A DNA stretch of 64,000 nt, taken from positions 3,037,109 through 3,101,108 of the forward strand of contig RPFO01000027.1 of assembly GCA_009746045.1 (NCBI GenBank), given 5' to 3'. The notes beneath the pieces were generated by a model, which ran no database searches, was not told the origin of the DNA, and saw only the letters and a program-made list of their open reading frames with translations. Positions 32,364-56,059 of this stretch are shown here, piece by piece; within the stretch, counting starts at the first letter, position 1, and each line of letters starts with the position of its first letter. The DNA is from Mesostigma viride (taxonomy: Eukaryota > Streptophyta > Mesostigmatophyceae > Mesostigmatales > Mesostigmataceae). A program made the translations under genes and the position numbers.

Positions 32364-33552
32364 GGCGGGTTGTCTTTATTTAAAGTCCTACCACACCTGG
32401 AGTCTCAAAAAAAGAATGAATGCGTTAGCCATTTTGAATCCCGGTTCTTGACGCCATGTACGTACATGTTTCTGTTAAGCCTCGCACGGCACGGCCGAAC
32501 AGCTCAATCGTGCAGCCTTGCACGTGGCCGAGGCTTCCTGCTGCAACGTGGAGAAACGTGTCCAGTTAGAATATAACGATTGCCGATTACTTTAGCTGCA
32601 ATGTGCTTCAATGTGCCGCGTTTCAAGCTGCCTTATTCGTTTCAGCAGGCTTATCGCTGCTGCGTGAATATTATTGTGCTTCTTGTGCTCCGGCCAACGC
32701 ACGATGGGCGCATTGTGCATTCTTTCAAAGAGGCTTTCATATCCGTCATCCGAGCACTGCCCTCAGCCCTGTGAATGGGCAGTACATGTATGCATCTTGT
32801 CTGAGAGTTCAGGTGGCAAGTGGCAACAGGTGCGCGCTTTTACTTCGGCAGTGTGAAAGACATGCCATGTGGCAACCAAACTCCACTTTTTACTTTGAAC
32901 GCCGTAATCTGTCCTTGGCGCCCGTCAACTAGTTCAAGAGAACTTGTACTTTTCAGGAATCAGTATTTTGACAAGTAGAGATTCGTCCGCCGGCGCTATG
33001 GCTTGCCCGTCCGTACTAAAGTGCGAAAATGATGGCTACACTCGCAAAGGAAGCGGAAACTGCAAAACACAACGACATGCCTCTTGCCCATAACACGCCA
33101 TAGCCTGTTTTATTGAGGGCCTCGGCAGACGTATCTTGTCTATAACTGCCCGGGCCGCTTTCGACACAGGGATCGCCTGGTAAAGCGCGACTTTTGAGGT
33201 AGGGTAGTTCGCCCGGTCACGATTAATTTCCACGGTATAGCAGCTTTTTAAGGGAGACGAGGGGGCTTTCGGCCAGGCTCGGAGATGTGCAATTTTGAGG
33301 GGCATGTGACGATTGCGTGGAATGCTTGCTGTATCGAATAAAAAGAGACGGATCGAATGGGTGTTTTCAAATTGCTTCTCTGAGCGCCACACTCTGTGCC
33401 AAATTGGGCTGCCGAAAGAGTCCTAGTTAGATCGACGTCATTAAGGCCGCTGCTTGCATGACTGATTGCTATAGAGCCGCAAAAACCACGATCTTTGGGA
33501 GTTTCGTAAGAGCCGGCTGTGTTGCTTTTGCTTCGAGTCGGCGTGGTCGACC
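32364..33552. promoter_or_regulatory. Intergenic region between divergent genes
   Basis: It lies between the ATG at 32363 (minus) and the membralin ATG at 33553 (plus). Minus-strand frames at 33036-33842 show no domain. Promoters for both genes should be here, but I see no clear TATA box. Confidence 0.4.
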
Positions 33553-45611
<12,059 letters not shown>

Positions 45612-46506
45612 GAGGCCCGAGAGGCATGGCTGGTGATGTTATTTGGCATCTGCTCGAGAATCGCGGCGCCCATGGACTTCGCACAGATTTCACAACAGCG
45701 CAGGTGTTCACGCCGAAGGGATCTTGTGGCTTGCGAGAGCGTCATCTGCTTCCTCTGAGCTTTTGCTATTATGAGGCGCTGTGGCACGTACAGGTCGGCA
45801 GACTCTTCTAGTGGGCAGTGTGATTGGAAGCCTGACTTCCAGGCAGTGAAAGAAGGCTGCGGATTTTCGTGGCTGCCCCCTTGTGTGCCTCGATCTGGGA
45901 TGAATTAATTTCATCAATTAATTAATGTGACGCAGTCTACGTGCTTTCTATTGATTGGATAGTTCGGAGACAGTCCACTCGGGGGTCGAGAAGTGAGACA
46001 GCTATGCAAATACAAAAACCAATTTCGAAATTCCCGTCATTTTTTGCAGTGCGTGGTCTCTGTACGTACAGAATCAACCCGATTTCCTGCCAGAACTTAG
46101 GCGAATCAAGAGTGCCAGGGTAGTTTGTTGACAATTCCCAGATGTTCGGCAGTTCTAGCCAAGTGTGGAAAACCCCTTCACCTTCATGTCATTAATAAAA
46201 TGAATTAAATCACATGACTGCCTACACACAGAGCAGAAATCCCCAATTGAGTTCAGAGCAGGTGGGAGGGTAAAGACATCTCCAAAGGAAATTATTGAGA
46301 AATGTGGTGGCACACTGTGCTAGCCCCATGGCCCAAGGCATGCAACCCGAGGCAATTGCATGCCAATTTCATAATTTGGCTTATAAGAATGGACGTTGAC
46401 CGCATGCATGGAGTCTGATGGAGGCTGACGGATAGACACTCTTATATCATCCCCACATGATTACATCCTCATTACAAAACTTTTGCAGCAAATCACAGTG
46501 GCTGTC
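45612..46506. other. membralin 3' flank, no supported gene
   Basis: It probably contains the membralin 3' UTR. AATTAATT-rich words occur at 45904-45925. No protein-like frame was found. Confidence 0.45.
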
Positions 46507-46629
46507 AGGGTCCATTCAAGACCGCATTTTCCAAGTCCTGGCGGCTCAGGGCATAGCTGAACTTCCTCTCCACATCCTTTGGAGTCGTGCCCGGGCGTGA
46601 GTGGTACCTACTCGCGGGGGAAGCCATAA
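46507..46629 (-). CDS. Small ORF or single exon, unknown
   Basis: A 40-codon frame runs from ATG 46629 to a stop at 46507. It is hydrophilic, with SRPGTTPKDVERKFSYALSR in the middle. The composition looks protein-like and the frame starts in a purine-rich ATG context (ATAATGG on the sense strand). There is no second line of evidence. Confidence 0.2.
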
Positions 46630-47195
46630 TGTGACGAGGGCGAGGGCAAGGGGCATTCAATGAGCGTTCGGTACATCTGCGTCAAGCATTCATTTGAACG
46701 CTTAGCACATGCCTGTGGTAAACAAAAAAAAATCTTCAGCATCACGACGTCTTAATTCAAGATGACATTATATAACGTGGCACAGTAAAGCGCATTACAT
46801 AGTAAAGCGCTCTGCAAAGAGGGGAAGGGACGGTGATAGGGATGCCTGAATTAAAGCGAGCACATTGGGAGGCGGAAATCAAAATATTCGCTATTGTCTT
46901 CTTCGCGAAAGTGACGTCAAACCACAACCTGGGGTTCACCAGGTTTGGGCATGGGACATTTCGTCGAGCATTCCCTTGAAGCCCAGAAACCAGGATAGGC
47001 CGTCTCGCTTGAAAATCAACGGAATAGCCACAAACATGCCTGGCTTGGGACAAGGACACTGTAAAGGAAATGCCGCAACAGCGAAGGAAATGACTGCAGA
47101 GACATGCAGCATGGTACCGAGCAGGTGAAGAGCAAGGGTTTGAACAACCCACCAGGTCACTATCACCCAAGCAACCACACTGCAGGACCATGATG

Positions 47196-47600
47196 GTCGT
47201 ATCCATGGCTGCAAAACCACGCTATAACTTGAATGCATGAATGCGCTGATACCTGTTTGGTCACAGTAACCCACCTGGTCACTATACACTCACCATGTGC
47301 ACTATATGTTCACCGTGTAACCAAATCTGTCGCATCCACCTGCAGGCCCGCACTACAACTTGCATGCTCCAATACCCATAGGGTCACTATAGCCCGTATG
47401 GTCACTAAAACCTGGTCACTGTACACTCAAGCGCACTATATGCTCACCGTATGACCAAGTCCGTTGTGTCCACCTGCAGGTCCGCGCTAAAACTCGCAAC
47501 TTGCTCCAATACCCATCGGGTCACTACAGCCCGCAACGTCACTATACACTCCACTCACCGTATCACCAGATCCGTCGTGTCCATCTGCAGGTCCGCGCTC
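47196..47600 (-). repeat. Tandem duplication of an exon end and its donor
   Basis: On the minus strand GAC(G/A)GA(T/C)(C/T)TGGT...ACG|GTGA recurs at about 47556, 47445 and 47311, with a degenerate fourth copy near 47196. Each is followed by CTGCAG(G/A)T(G/C)GA-type exon sequence and by the shared word CGGGTCACTA(C/T)AGCCCG. The copy at 47556 is the end of the exon listed next. Confidence 0.8.
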
Positions 47601-48002
47601 CAATCCTCGCGACTGATCCGCCAGCGCGACGGGTCACTCTCGTCCTGCACAAACTGGAGGTTGCGCAGCCAGTGCTCGATCCCCGGCAAGCTGTGGGCAT
47701 AGAGGGGGGCCGTGTGGGGGGGTAGCTGAGGGACTGGGTTGCTACTGGCCCCGCCACCGCCGCCGCTGCCACCGCCAACACCGCTGCTGGGCCCACTACT
47801 GCCACCTGTACTGGCACCGCTCGCATTGGCACTGTTAGCGACATTGCTGCCACCGCTGGTGGTGGTGGCACTTCCACTGGCAGTGGCATGGCTAGCATTG
47901 ACACCAGCACTGCTGGCATGGACATTGCTTGCATTCGTGCTGCCGGGCGGGACATTGACAGGACCACCCCCGCCGCCACCGCTGCTGCTGTTGCCGTGGG
48001 CA
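47559..48002 (-). CDS. Internal exon of an unknown minus-strand gene
   Basis: This 444-base exon lies between acceptor TAAACAG|TGCC and donor ATACG|GTGAGT, with one leading and two trailing bases, and stays open throughout. The first ~95 codons are Gly/Ser/Asn-rich with many NAS and NVxAS words. The last ~50 are a compact block: PLYAHSLPGIEHWLRNLQFV, then ESDPSRWRISREDWSADLQM and DTTDLVIR. This block looks conserved in character (Trp, Arg and acidic residues) but I cannot assign a family. The neighbouring exons were not found. Confidence 0.5.
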
Positions 48003-49560
48003 CTGTTTAGGGGGGTGGCGCATCGTGGCGGGTGGCCGATCGTGGGGGGGATTCGACGATTCCGTGACGGTCGTCAGGGCGGGGTGTAGACTCAAAAGTA
48101 TTACAGGCGAGTAGCACGGTTTGAAGACACAAGCAGGGTTTGAAGTCTTCATTGGCGGGGAGAGGGACCACCGGAGAAGCGACAAGGGGGGATGAAAAGA
48201 TCAGGACGGGACTGTCTTTAGAAAAGCTAAATCGGTACGTCCCGCCTGCAACGTCGGAAGGGGGAATGAAAAGATCATAAGGAAATCTCTCTGTGACACA
48301 TCAGGAAGGGACTCTCCTTAGAAAAGGTAAAGGGGGGGGGGGGGAGAGGGGAGGCTGGTGCAAGAGGGGTTGCAGCAGGGAGAAAACGCGGGTGGGTGGG
48401 AGGGGGCCGTGGCAGCAGGAGATCGATGAGAAGGAAACAGAGAGGGGTGGGCTATCTGAGTAAAGGAAACAGAGAGGGGTGGGCTATTTGAGGAAAGGAA
48501 ACAAAGAGGGGTGGGCTATCTGAGGAAAGAAAAAATAGGAACCGGCTATCTGATTGATAGAGGAAGTGGGACAGGCTATCTGAGGAAAGGAAACATCTGA
48601 GACCACGGACAGGCGTCACCCCCAACAATGTGTGTGATGTCTGGCCTGCACTGGTTGTCTCCTTGACATGTATGATGGTACAAGGCTACTGACAGTACCC
48701 AAGCGCACGATGGTGTTAGTGAGCCATTAACGTTGTTGGATGAGAACCACAGGGTCATGCACAACCTCGAGCTGCTGCAGGAGGGTCATGGGTGGGAATT
48801 CGGGTCATGACGGGGGATGACCAAAGGGCCAGTGTAAAATGTTTTCTAGGCAGTAAAGGGTGTAAAGGTGTAAAGGCTTTAATAGGCAGGTTAAAAGGGC
48901 TTGATAGGAAGTTTAAGGGGTGTCATGTGGGCAAGCAGGTGGGAGGGTTGCATGTGTAAGGGCAGGTTGGAGGGGGGCACATGCGCGAGCGAGTGGGCAG
49001 GTTAAATGGCTGCATGTGGGCAAGAGGGTGGAGGCTTCCCGTGGGCTGTTAAGGCAAGCTGTAGGATCCGGAAGGCTGGTTGGAGAGTAACACGTGCGCG
49101 AGCGGGGAGATGGGCAGGTTGGAGGGTTGGAGCGTAGCTTATCGAGCCAGGGGGGGGGCAGGGCGAAACCCACGAGATGGGGGCACGGAGGTGAGGGAGG
49201 GAGAAGGGGAAGAAGGGGAAGGGGGGCACGAGGAAGGGGCGAGAAGGAAGGGGAGAAGACGGCAAGGAGGAAGGGATTGAGGGAAGGAAGGGAGGGGGGA
49301 GTGGGGAGGGGAATATACCCTAGAAAAAGTGTCCTTGGGATATAATGAGACTTGCTTACTTTGATGTAAGCACACGAGCGGCACAAGACACAGCCAGCAA
49401 GACTGCAAAACACGTCTACTTCTCAACTGCAAGGCGTTGCAAGTCTCTCTCCCCAAATCCCCCCAAGCCCAACTGACGTTCTGTTGTGGCAACGGGGCAG
49501 AGTAAGCGGTGGGTAGGAGGGGAGGAAAGGGGGGAGGGGAACCTAGGCAGCTCGACGGTC
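48003..49560. other. Intronic or intergenic, no supported gene
   Basis: It holds a ~35-base repeat (AAAGGAAACAGAGAGGGGTG plus GGCTATCTGAGG) at 48430-48600, a G12 run near 48328, and loose GCATGTGGGCAAG repeats at 48900-49120. If the preceding exon has upstream exons, this is probably its intron. Confidence 0.5.
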
Positions 49561-49564
49561 TGGT

Positions 49565-49566
<2 letters not shown>

Positions 49567-49606
<40 letters not shown>
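49567..49606. repeat. (TA)n microsatellite
   Basis: About 19 uninterrupted TA dinucleotides lie just before the large minisatellite. Confidence 0.97.
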
Positions 49607-49608
<2 letters not shown>

Positions 49609-49686
49609 ACTCTGATATATACTTTACTCTGATGAAAGTAATAATATAGAGAGAGTGTGGCTGGGAAGAGAACTCCTGGGAAGCTA

Positions 49687-52600
49687 GCTGGGGCAGGAAG
49701 CGAGAGGGGGAGCAAGCTGGGGCAGGAAGCGAGAGGGGGAGCAAGCTGGGGCAGGAAGCGAGAGGGGGAGCAAGCTGGGGCAGGAAGCGAGAGGGGGAGC
49801 AAGCTAGGGCGGGAAGCGAGAGGGGGAGCAAGCTGGGGCAGGAAGCGAGAGGGGGAGCAAGCCGGGGCAGGAAGCGAGAGGGGGAGCAAGCCGGGGCAGG
49901 AAGCGAGAGGGGGAGCAAGCCGGGGCAGGAAGCAAGAGGGGGAGAGGGGAGCAAGCTGGGGCAGGAAGCGAGAGGGGGAGCAAGCCGGGGCAGGAAGCGA
50001 GAGGGGGAGCAAGCCGGGGCAGGAAGCAAGAGGGGGGAGGGGGAGCAAGCTGGGGCAGGAAGCGAGAGGGGGAGAGGGGGAGCAAGCTGGGGCAGGAAGC
50101 GAGAGGGGGAGCAAGCTGGGGCAGGAAGCGAGAGGGGGAGCAAGCTGGGGCAGGAAGCGAGAGGGGGAGCAAGCTGGGGCAGGAAGCGAGAGGGGGAGCA
50201 AGCCGGGGCAGGAAGCGAGAGGGGGAGCAAGCCGGGGCAGGAAGCGAGAGGGGGAGCAAGCTGGGGCAGGAAGCGAGAGGGGGAGCAAGCTGGGGCAGGA
50301 AGCGAGAGGGGGAGCAAGCTGGGGCAGGAAGCGAGAGGGGGAGCAAGCCGGGGCAGGAAGCGAGAGGGGGAGCAAGCCGGGGCAGGAAGCGAGAGGGGGA
50401 GCAAGCCGGGGCAGGAAGCGAGAGGGGGAGCAAGCTGGGGCAGGAAGCGAGAGGGGAGAGGAAGAGCTAGCCGGGGCAGGAAGCGAGAGGGGGAGTAAGC
50501 CGGGGCAGGAAGCGAGAGGGGAGCAAGCCGGGGCAGGAAGCGAGAGGGGGAGCAAGCCGGGGCAGGAAGCGAGAGGGGGAGCAAGCTGGGGCAGGAAGCA
50601 AGAGGGGGGAGGGGGAGCAAGCTGGGGCAGGAAGCGAGAGGGGGAGCAAGCTGGGGCAGGAAGCGAGAGGGGGAGCAAGCTGGGGCAGGAAGCGAGAGGG
50701 GGAGCAAGCCGGGGCAGGAAGCGAGAGGGGGAGCAAGCTGGGGCAGGAAGCAAGAGGGGGAGCAAGCTGGGGCAGGAAGCGAGAGGGGGAGCAAGCCGGG
50801 GCAGGAAGCGAGAGGGGGAGTAAGCTGGGGCAGGAAGCGAGAGGGGGAGCAAGCTGGGGCAGGAAGCGAGAGGGGGAGCAAGCCGGGGCAGGAAGCAAGA
50901 GGGGGAGAGGGGGAGCAAGCTGGGGCAGGAAGCGAGAGGGGGAGCAAGCCGGGGCAGGAAGCGAGAGGGGGAGCAAGCCGGGGCAGGAAGCAAGAGGGGG
51001 GAGGGGGAGCAAGCTGGGGCAGGAAGCGAGAGGGGGAGAGGGGGAGCAAGCTGGGGCAGGAAGCGAGAGGGGGAGCAAGCTGGGGCAGGAAGCAAGAGGG
51101 GGGGAGGGGGAGCAAGCTGGGGCAGGAAGCGAGAGGGGGAGCAAGCTGGGGCAGGAAGCGAGAGGGGGAGCAAGCTGGGGCAGGAAGCGAGAGGGGGAGC
51201 AAGCTGGGGCAGGAAGCGAGAGGGGGAGCAAGCTGGGGCAGGAAGCGAGAGGGGGAGCAAGTCGGGGCAGGAAGCGAGAGGGGGAGCAAGCCGGGGCAGG
51301 AAGCGAGAGGGGGAGCAAGCTGGGGCAGGAAGCGAGAGGGGGAGCAAGCCGGGGCAGGAAGCGAGAGGGGGAGCAAGCCGGGGCAGGAAGCGAGAGGGGG
51401 AGCAAGCTGGGGCAGGAAGCGAGAGGGGGAGCAAGCCGGGGCAGGAAGCGAGAGGGGGAGCAAGCCGGGGCAGGAAGCGAGAGGGGGAGCAAGCTGGGGC
51501 AGGAAGCGAGAGGGGGAGAGGAAGAGCTAGCCGGGGCAGGAAGCGAGAGGGGGAGCAAGCTGGGGCAGGAAGCGAGAGGGGGAGTAAGCTGGGGCAGGAA
51601 GCGAGAGGGGGAGCAAGCTGGGGCAGGAAGTGAGAGGGGGAGCAAGCCGGGGCAGGAAGCGAGAGGGGGAGCAAGCCGGGGCAGGAAGCGAGAGGGGGAG
51701 AGGGGGAGCAAGCCGGGGCAGGAAGCGAGAGGGGGAGCAAGCCGGGGCAGGAAGCGAGAGGGGGAGCAAGCCGGGGCAGGAAGCGAGAGGGGGAGCAAGC
51801 TGGGGCAGGAAGCGAGAGGGGGAGTAAGCTGGGGCAGGAAGCGAGAGGGGGAGAGGAAGAGCTAGCCGGGGCAGGAAGCGAGAGGGGGAGCAAGCCGGGG
51901 CAGGAAGCGAGAGGGGAGCAAGCCGGGGCAGGAAGCGAGAGGGGAGAGGGGAGCAAGCCGGGGCAGGAAGCGAGAGGGGGAGCAAGCCGGGGCAGGAAGC
52001 GAGAGGGGAGCAAGCTGGGGCAGGAAGCGAGAGGGGGAGCAAGCTGGGGCAGGAAGCGAGAGGGGAGCAAGCCGGGGCAGGAAGCGGGAGGGGGAGCAAG
52101 CTGGGGCAGGAAGCGAGAGGGGAGAGGGGGAGCAAGCTGGGGCAGGAAGCGAGAGGGGGAGCAAGCTGGGGCAGGAAGCGAGAGGGGGAGCAAGCTGGGG
52201 CAGGAAGCGAGAGGGGGAGAGGGGGAGCAAGCCGGGGCAGGAAGCGAGAGGGGGAGAGGGGGAGCAAGCTAGGGCAGGAAGCGAGAGGGGAGCAAGCTGG
52301 GGCAGGAAGCGAGAGGGGGAGCAAGCTGGGGCAGGAAGCGAGAGGGGGAGCAAGCCGGGGCAGGAAGCGAGAGGGGGAGCAAGCCGGGGCAGGAAGCGAG
52401 AGGGGAGCAAGCTGGGGCAGGAAGCGAGAGGGGGAGCAAGCCGGGGCAGGAAGCGAGAGGGGAGCAAGCTGGGGCAGGAAGCGAGAGGGGGAGCAAGCTG
52501 GGGCAGGAAGCGAGAGGGGGAGAGGGGAGCAAGCTGGGGCAGGAAGCGAGAGGGGGAGCAAGCCGGGGCAGGAAGCGAGAGGGGGAGTAAGCCGGGGCAG

Positions 52601-52850
52601 GAAGCGAGAGGGGGAGCAAGCTGGGGCAGGAAGCGAGAGGGGGAGCAAGCTGGGGCAGTAAGCGAGAGGGGGAGCAAGCCGGGGCAGGAAGCGAGAGGGG
52701 GAGCAAGCTGGGGCAGGAAGCGAGAGGGGGAGCAAGCTGGGGCAGGAAGCGAGAGGGGAAGCAAGCCGGGGCAGGAAGCGAGAGGGGGAGAGGGGGAGTA
52801 AGCTGGGGCAGGAAGCGAGAGGGGGAGCAAGCTGGGCGACAGCCGAACCG
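49687..52850 (+). repeat. 29-bp minisatellite, roughly 105-110 copies
   Basis: The unit is GGGGCAGGAAGCGAGAGGGG followed by GAGCAAGC(T/C). Consecutive copies begin at 49690, 49719 and so on. Variants differ at the last base (T or C) and by 6-base insertions (GAGGGG) or short deletions. No minus-strand frame contains a stop within the unit. As 29 is not a multiple of three, very long frames of PACSPSRFLPQLAPP type arise by chance. Confidence 0.98.
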
Positions 52851-52920
52851 CTAGAAAGCCAAGCCCTAAGTGTAAGCCAAGCGCAGGCACTAGCCTTTGC
52901 GAGGGCTGCCCCTCATCTGA

Positions 52921-52980
52921 TGGTGACCATGACAGTGACCATAACAGTGACCATGATAGTGACCATGATAGCGACCATAA
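52921..52980 (+). repeat. 15-bp GTGACCATGA(C/T)A repeat
   Basis: About five copies of GTGACCATGATA and variants. Confidence 0.93.
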
Positions 52981-53935
52981 CTAGTATACGAGGTTTCGCG
53001 AGGGCTGCCCCTTCATGGAAGGGGCAGCCATGCGGGGTGGCTTTGCCCCGTTGTAGCAGCGGGTAAGGCATGGTAGATTAGCAGCCATGCGGCTACGGTA
53101 CCCCGCGCATTGCACGAGGCGAAACGTGGCGTCTCGGCGGATAACCAGCACGAACCACGTCAAGACATCGCCCAAAGGCCAGCCGCGTCCGCGGCATCTG
53201 GCATGACGTCACTCACCCATCGTTGCCGCGGGACGGGAGCGAGCAGTGACAGATGGGCGAGGATACGGGACGAGACGGAAACAACGTCCGTCGGGCCGCG
53301 ATTTTCCCAACGAATCCGGAACGCAAAGCGACCGGCACTTGATGTTTCCTGCTTCGATGGGGTTCTAGGGCGTGACAAGCGGATGAGACCACTGGGCTGG
53401 CTACCTGGCACCTAGCGCCTCCCCGGCACTTCCGTGGCAACCATTCCTCATGCGGGGAGCTTAAGCTGCTAAGTGATCCCCGATCCAGATGGGCTAAACT
53501 TGTCATGACGCCCAGTACGTGCCAACCTTCTCGTGCGAAATTAGACAGATCCTCCTTGGAAGGCACCGATTCTTAGACGAAAAGGCAGCCCGGGATTTAT
53601 AGACAACCGCTACCTTGTTGAATGGCAGGCAGAGCAACTGGGTGGCGAAACGCTTGAAAACAGAAAAACTTTCTTGAAATAACTTAGCCACGGCCGCCCC
53701 CACTTGCCTCCAAGCGCCGGACAAATTCCATGGACAACTTCCATGTTGAGAGGAAGTCACGACTTCCGACGTTCACATGGTAGCTGTAGCTATCCTGAGC
53801 TATCAGGCAATTACTAGCATGACCCCAGGTGACGGACGCCGAAAGCCTACAATCGCAAACCTGCCACTTGGCGGATGCCGACATGCCAAGTGGACTGTGG
53901 AATACACACGTCTTCTTCCGAATCTGTACTGGTGT
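52981..53935. other. No supported gene
   Basis: Overlapping short frames on both strands lack motifs. A short repeat of CGAGGGCTGCCCCT(T)CAT occurs at 52901 and 52998. Confidence 0.45.
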
Positions 53936-54700
53936 ATCTTTGCTAGGGTTGGGTCCACGCTGGATTTTGGGCAGCGAGTACGAGTACCGAGTACTACTCA
54001 GGCTAAAAAAAGTCGGCGAGTACGAGTACCGAGTACTACTCGGGCTCAGAAAAAGAAGGCGAGTACGAGTACCGAGTACTACTCGGGCTCAGAAAAAGCC
54101 GGCGAGTACGAGTAGCGAGTAGTACTCGAGCTCAAAAAAGTAGGCGAGTACGAGTACCGAGTACTACTCGGGCTCAGAAAAAGAAGGCGAGTACGAGTAA
54201 CGAGTAGTACTCGAGTAGTACTCGAGTACCTGCGATACTATTGGCTGATATAATTTCCCTAAAATTTACAAAAAAAACTATGAAGTAACGGGCCAAATAT
54301 ATATATACTTTCTGAAAATAACAATACTTTATGAAAAGAGACAACAAATATTAATGGCCGGCAGCACTAGGGTTGGGTCCACGCTGGATTTTGGGCAGCG
54401 AGTACGAGTACCGAGTACTACTCAGGCTTAAAAAAGTCGGCGAGTACGAGTACCGAGTACTACTCGGGCTCAGAAAAAGAAGGCGAGTACGAGTAACGAG
54501 TAGTACTCGTGCTAAAAAAAGTAGGCGAGTACGAGTAACGAGTAGTACTCGAGCTCAAAAAAGTAGGCGAGTACGAGTAACGAGTAGTACTCGGGCTCCA
54601 AAAAAAAGGCGAGTACCGAGTAGTGAGTAGTACTCACTACTCGGTACTCGCCTTTTGTACTCGTGGACTTAGTACTCGTGGACCCAACCCTAATCTTTGC
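53936..54700. mobile_element. hAT-type MITE with 8-bp target duplication
   Basis: The element 53944-54692 begins TAGGGTTGGGTCCACG and ends with its exact inverse. ATCTTTGC is duplicated at 53936-53943 and 54693-54700. TAGGG termini and an 8-base duplication identify a hAT-derived MITE. An internal copy of the left end starts at 54368, so it is a partial head-to-tail duplication. The body is built from GAGTACGAGTACCGAGTACT-type units rich in GTAC and CTCGAG palindromes. No transposase frame is present. Confidence 0.9.
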
Positions 54701-54986
54701 TCATGTGCGGCGTTGAGTTGAGTTGAGTTTATTCCCGCGCCGGTGGTCCGACAGGGATACTGTAGTGCCAGTACACCGTCCGCATTAGTAGTTTGTTATT
54801 AGGGGTCAATTTTTGCCGTATTTGCATTATGAATAACCCTGGATTGTTTGTTGGGAGCCAGTTAGAGTCCCGGGTTCTATATTATTTAATCAAAACCTTT
54901 TGTTTGTTTGTTTGTCCTGCAGCCGTCATTCAAGGCACATGGGTACTTATTTAATTAATACATTTCTTTTGTTTGTTTGGTAGATA
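54701..54986. other. No supported gene
   Basis: AT-rich sequence with CTTTTGTTTGTTTG words that recur at 54897, 54966, 55292 and 55355. Confidence 0.4.
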
Positions 54987-55160
54987 TCCTGATCAGACAC
55001 TCCGCAAAGGTGAAAACCTTTGCGTTCAGTGCCGGGCCGCGGAAAACGCGGAAAACGCGATCTGCAAATGAATCCGACCGGAATCGAACTGGGGACCTCT
55101 CGCACCAATTTTGCTGACTATAGGACGGACGTCTCCGGTTACCATGGCATCGCCGGTAGA
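54987..55160 (-). mobile_element. SINE-like element, copy 1
   Basis: On the minus strand a tRNA-like head carries GTTCGATTCC, close to the pol III B box, with a weaker A-box-like TAGTCAGCAAAATTGG upstream. A shared tail follows: GATCGCGTTTTCCGCG, GGCCCGGCACTGAACGC, the hairpin CGCAAAGGTTTTCACCTTTG and CGGAGTG(T/C)CTGATCAG. The same tail, inverted, occurs at 58465-58538. Confidence 0.5.
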
Positions 55161-55200
55161 TATCGTACACGCCGTCCCCCGGGGCCCAATTCGACCGGCA

Positions 55201-56059
55201 ATCCGGCCCGGCGGCCCCCCTTCGCCGGCCATAGGCTAGACTTAGTGGAGGTCAGTGATACCCAGAGCCCGGCCCACAGGAGTTAGTTAATTTAATTTTG
55301 TTTGTTTGCTTGTTTAGTCCAGTCCTCAGCCCCCGGTGTCAATTAATTAATTTTCTTTTGTTTGTTTCCTGGTTTTCAGCCAGAACCGTTCAAAATGAGA
55401 ACCGTTCAAAATGGCATTTTACAGAAGTGGCTAATTATTTATATAAAACTACTAATGCGGACGGTGTAGTGGATCCATACACTGTTGTCTCTTTGATACA
55501 CTGTAGGCTGGTCCGACCTTATAATATGGGGGCGTGGGACACAAGATCAACAACTTCTTTGCCTGAAATTTTACTGACAGATCGGCCCTGGATCGGCCTC
55601 GGATTGGCACCTACGCCAAACCAAGCCAAAGGAAATCAAAAGGCTTCAAAAGCCTAACTAGAAACTGAAAAAAGCTTAAAAAGCCTTATTTAAAAAAATG
55701 GAAGGCTTCAAAAGGTGGGAACTGAAGCCGGACACTTCCCCCAACCCCCCCCCCCCCCCCCCCATTCGCAGCATGACGCGGGACGTTCACCACGTCAATT
55801 TTTTTGGGAAATGGGTATATTTATCATCCAATGATTATAGACGGACCACAGAGGTGAAATGCGAAATGAGTATCAGCAAATCCGGCTAATACTGAAACGA
55901 AGGTAGTCACACACCAGTGCCGTGACACTAGACCGGCCGCCGGGCCGGCCGGCGTGCCGGGACAGTGATGAAGGGGCTAGTCAATCATCAGTGACTGAAT
56001 AGGCAGGGCGCGTTCAGTATGTGACGGACCAGGGTCCAAGCCATCGTAGGTGGACCTGA
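55201..56059. other. No supported gene
   Basis: A 119-codon frame at 55298-55657 shows no domain. A C19-class homopolymer lies at 55744-55762. AGAACCGTTCAAAATG is directly duplicated at 55382-55414. Confidence 0.4.

Noticed and set aside
49416-52890. Open frames of 342-925 codons, PACSPSRFLPQLAPP type
   Set aside because: They are produced by a stop-free 29-base repeat read through all frames; there is no codon structure beyond the repeat.
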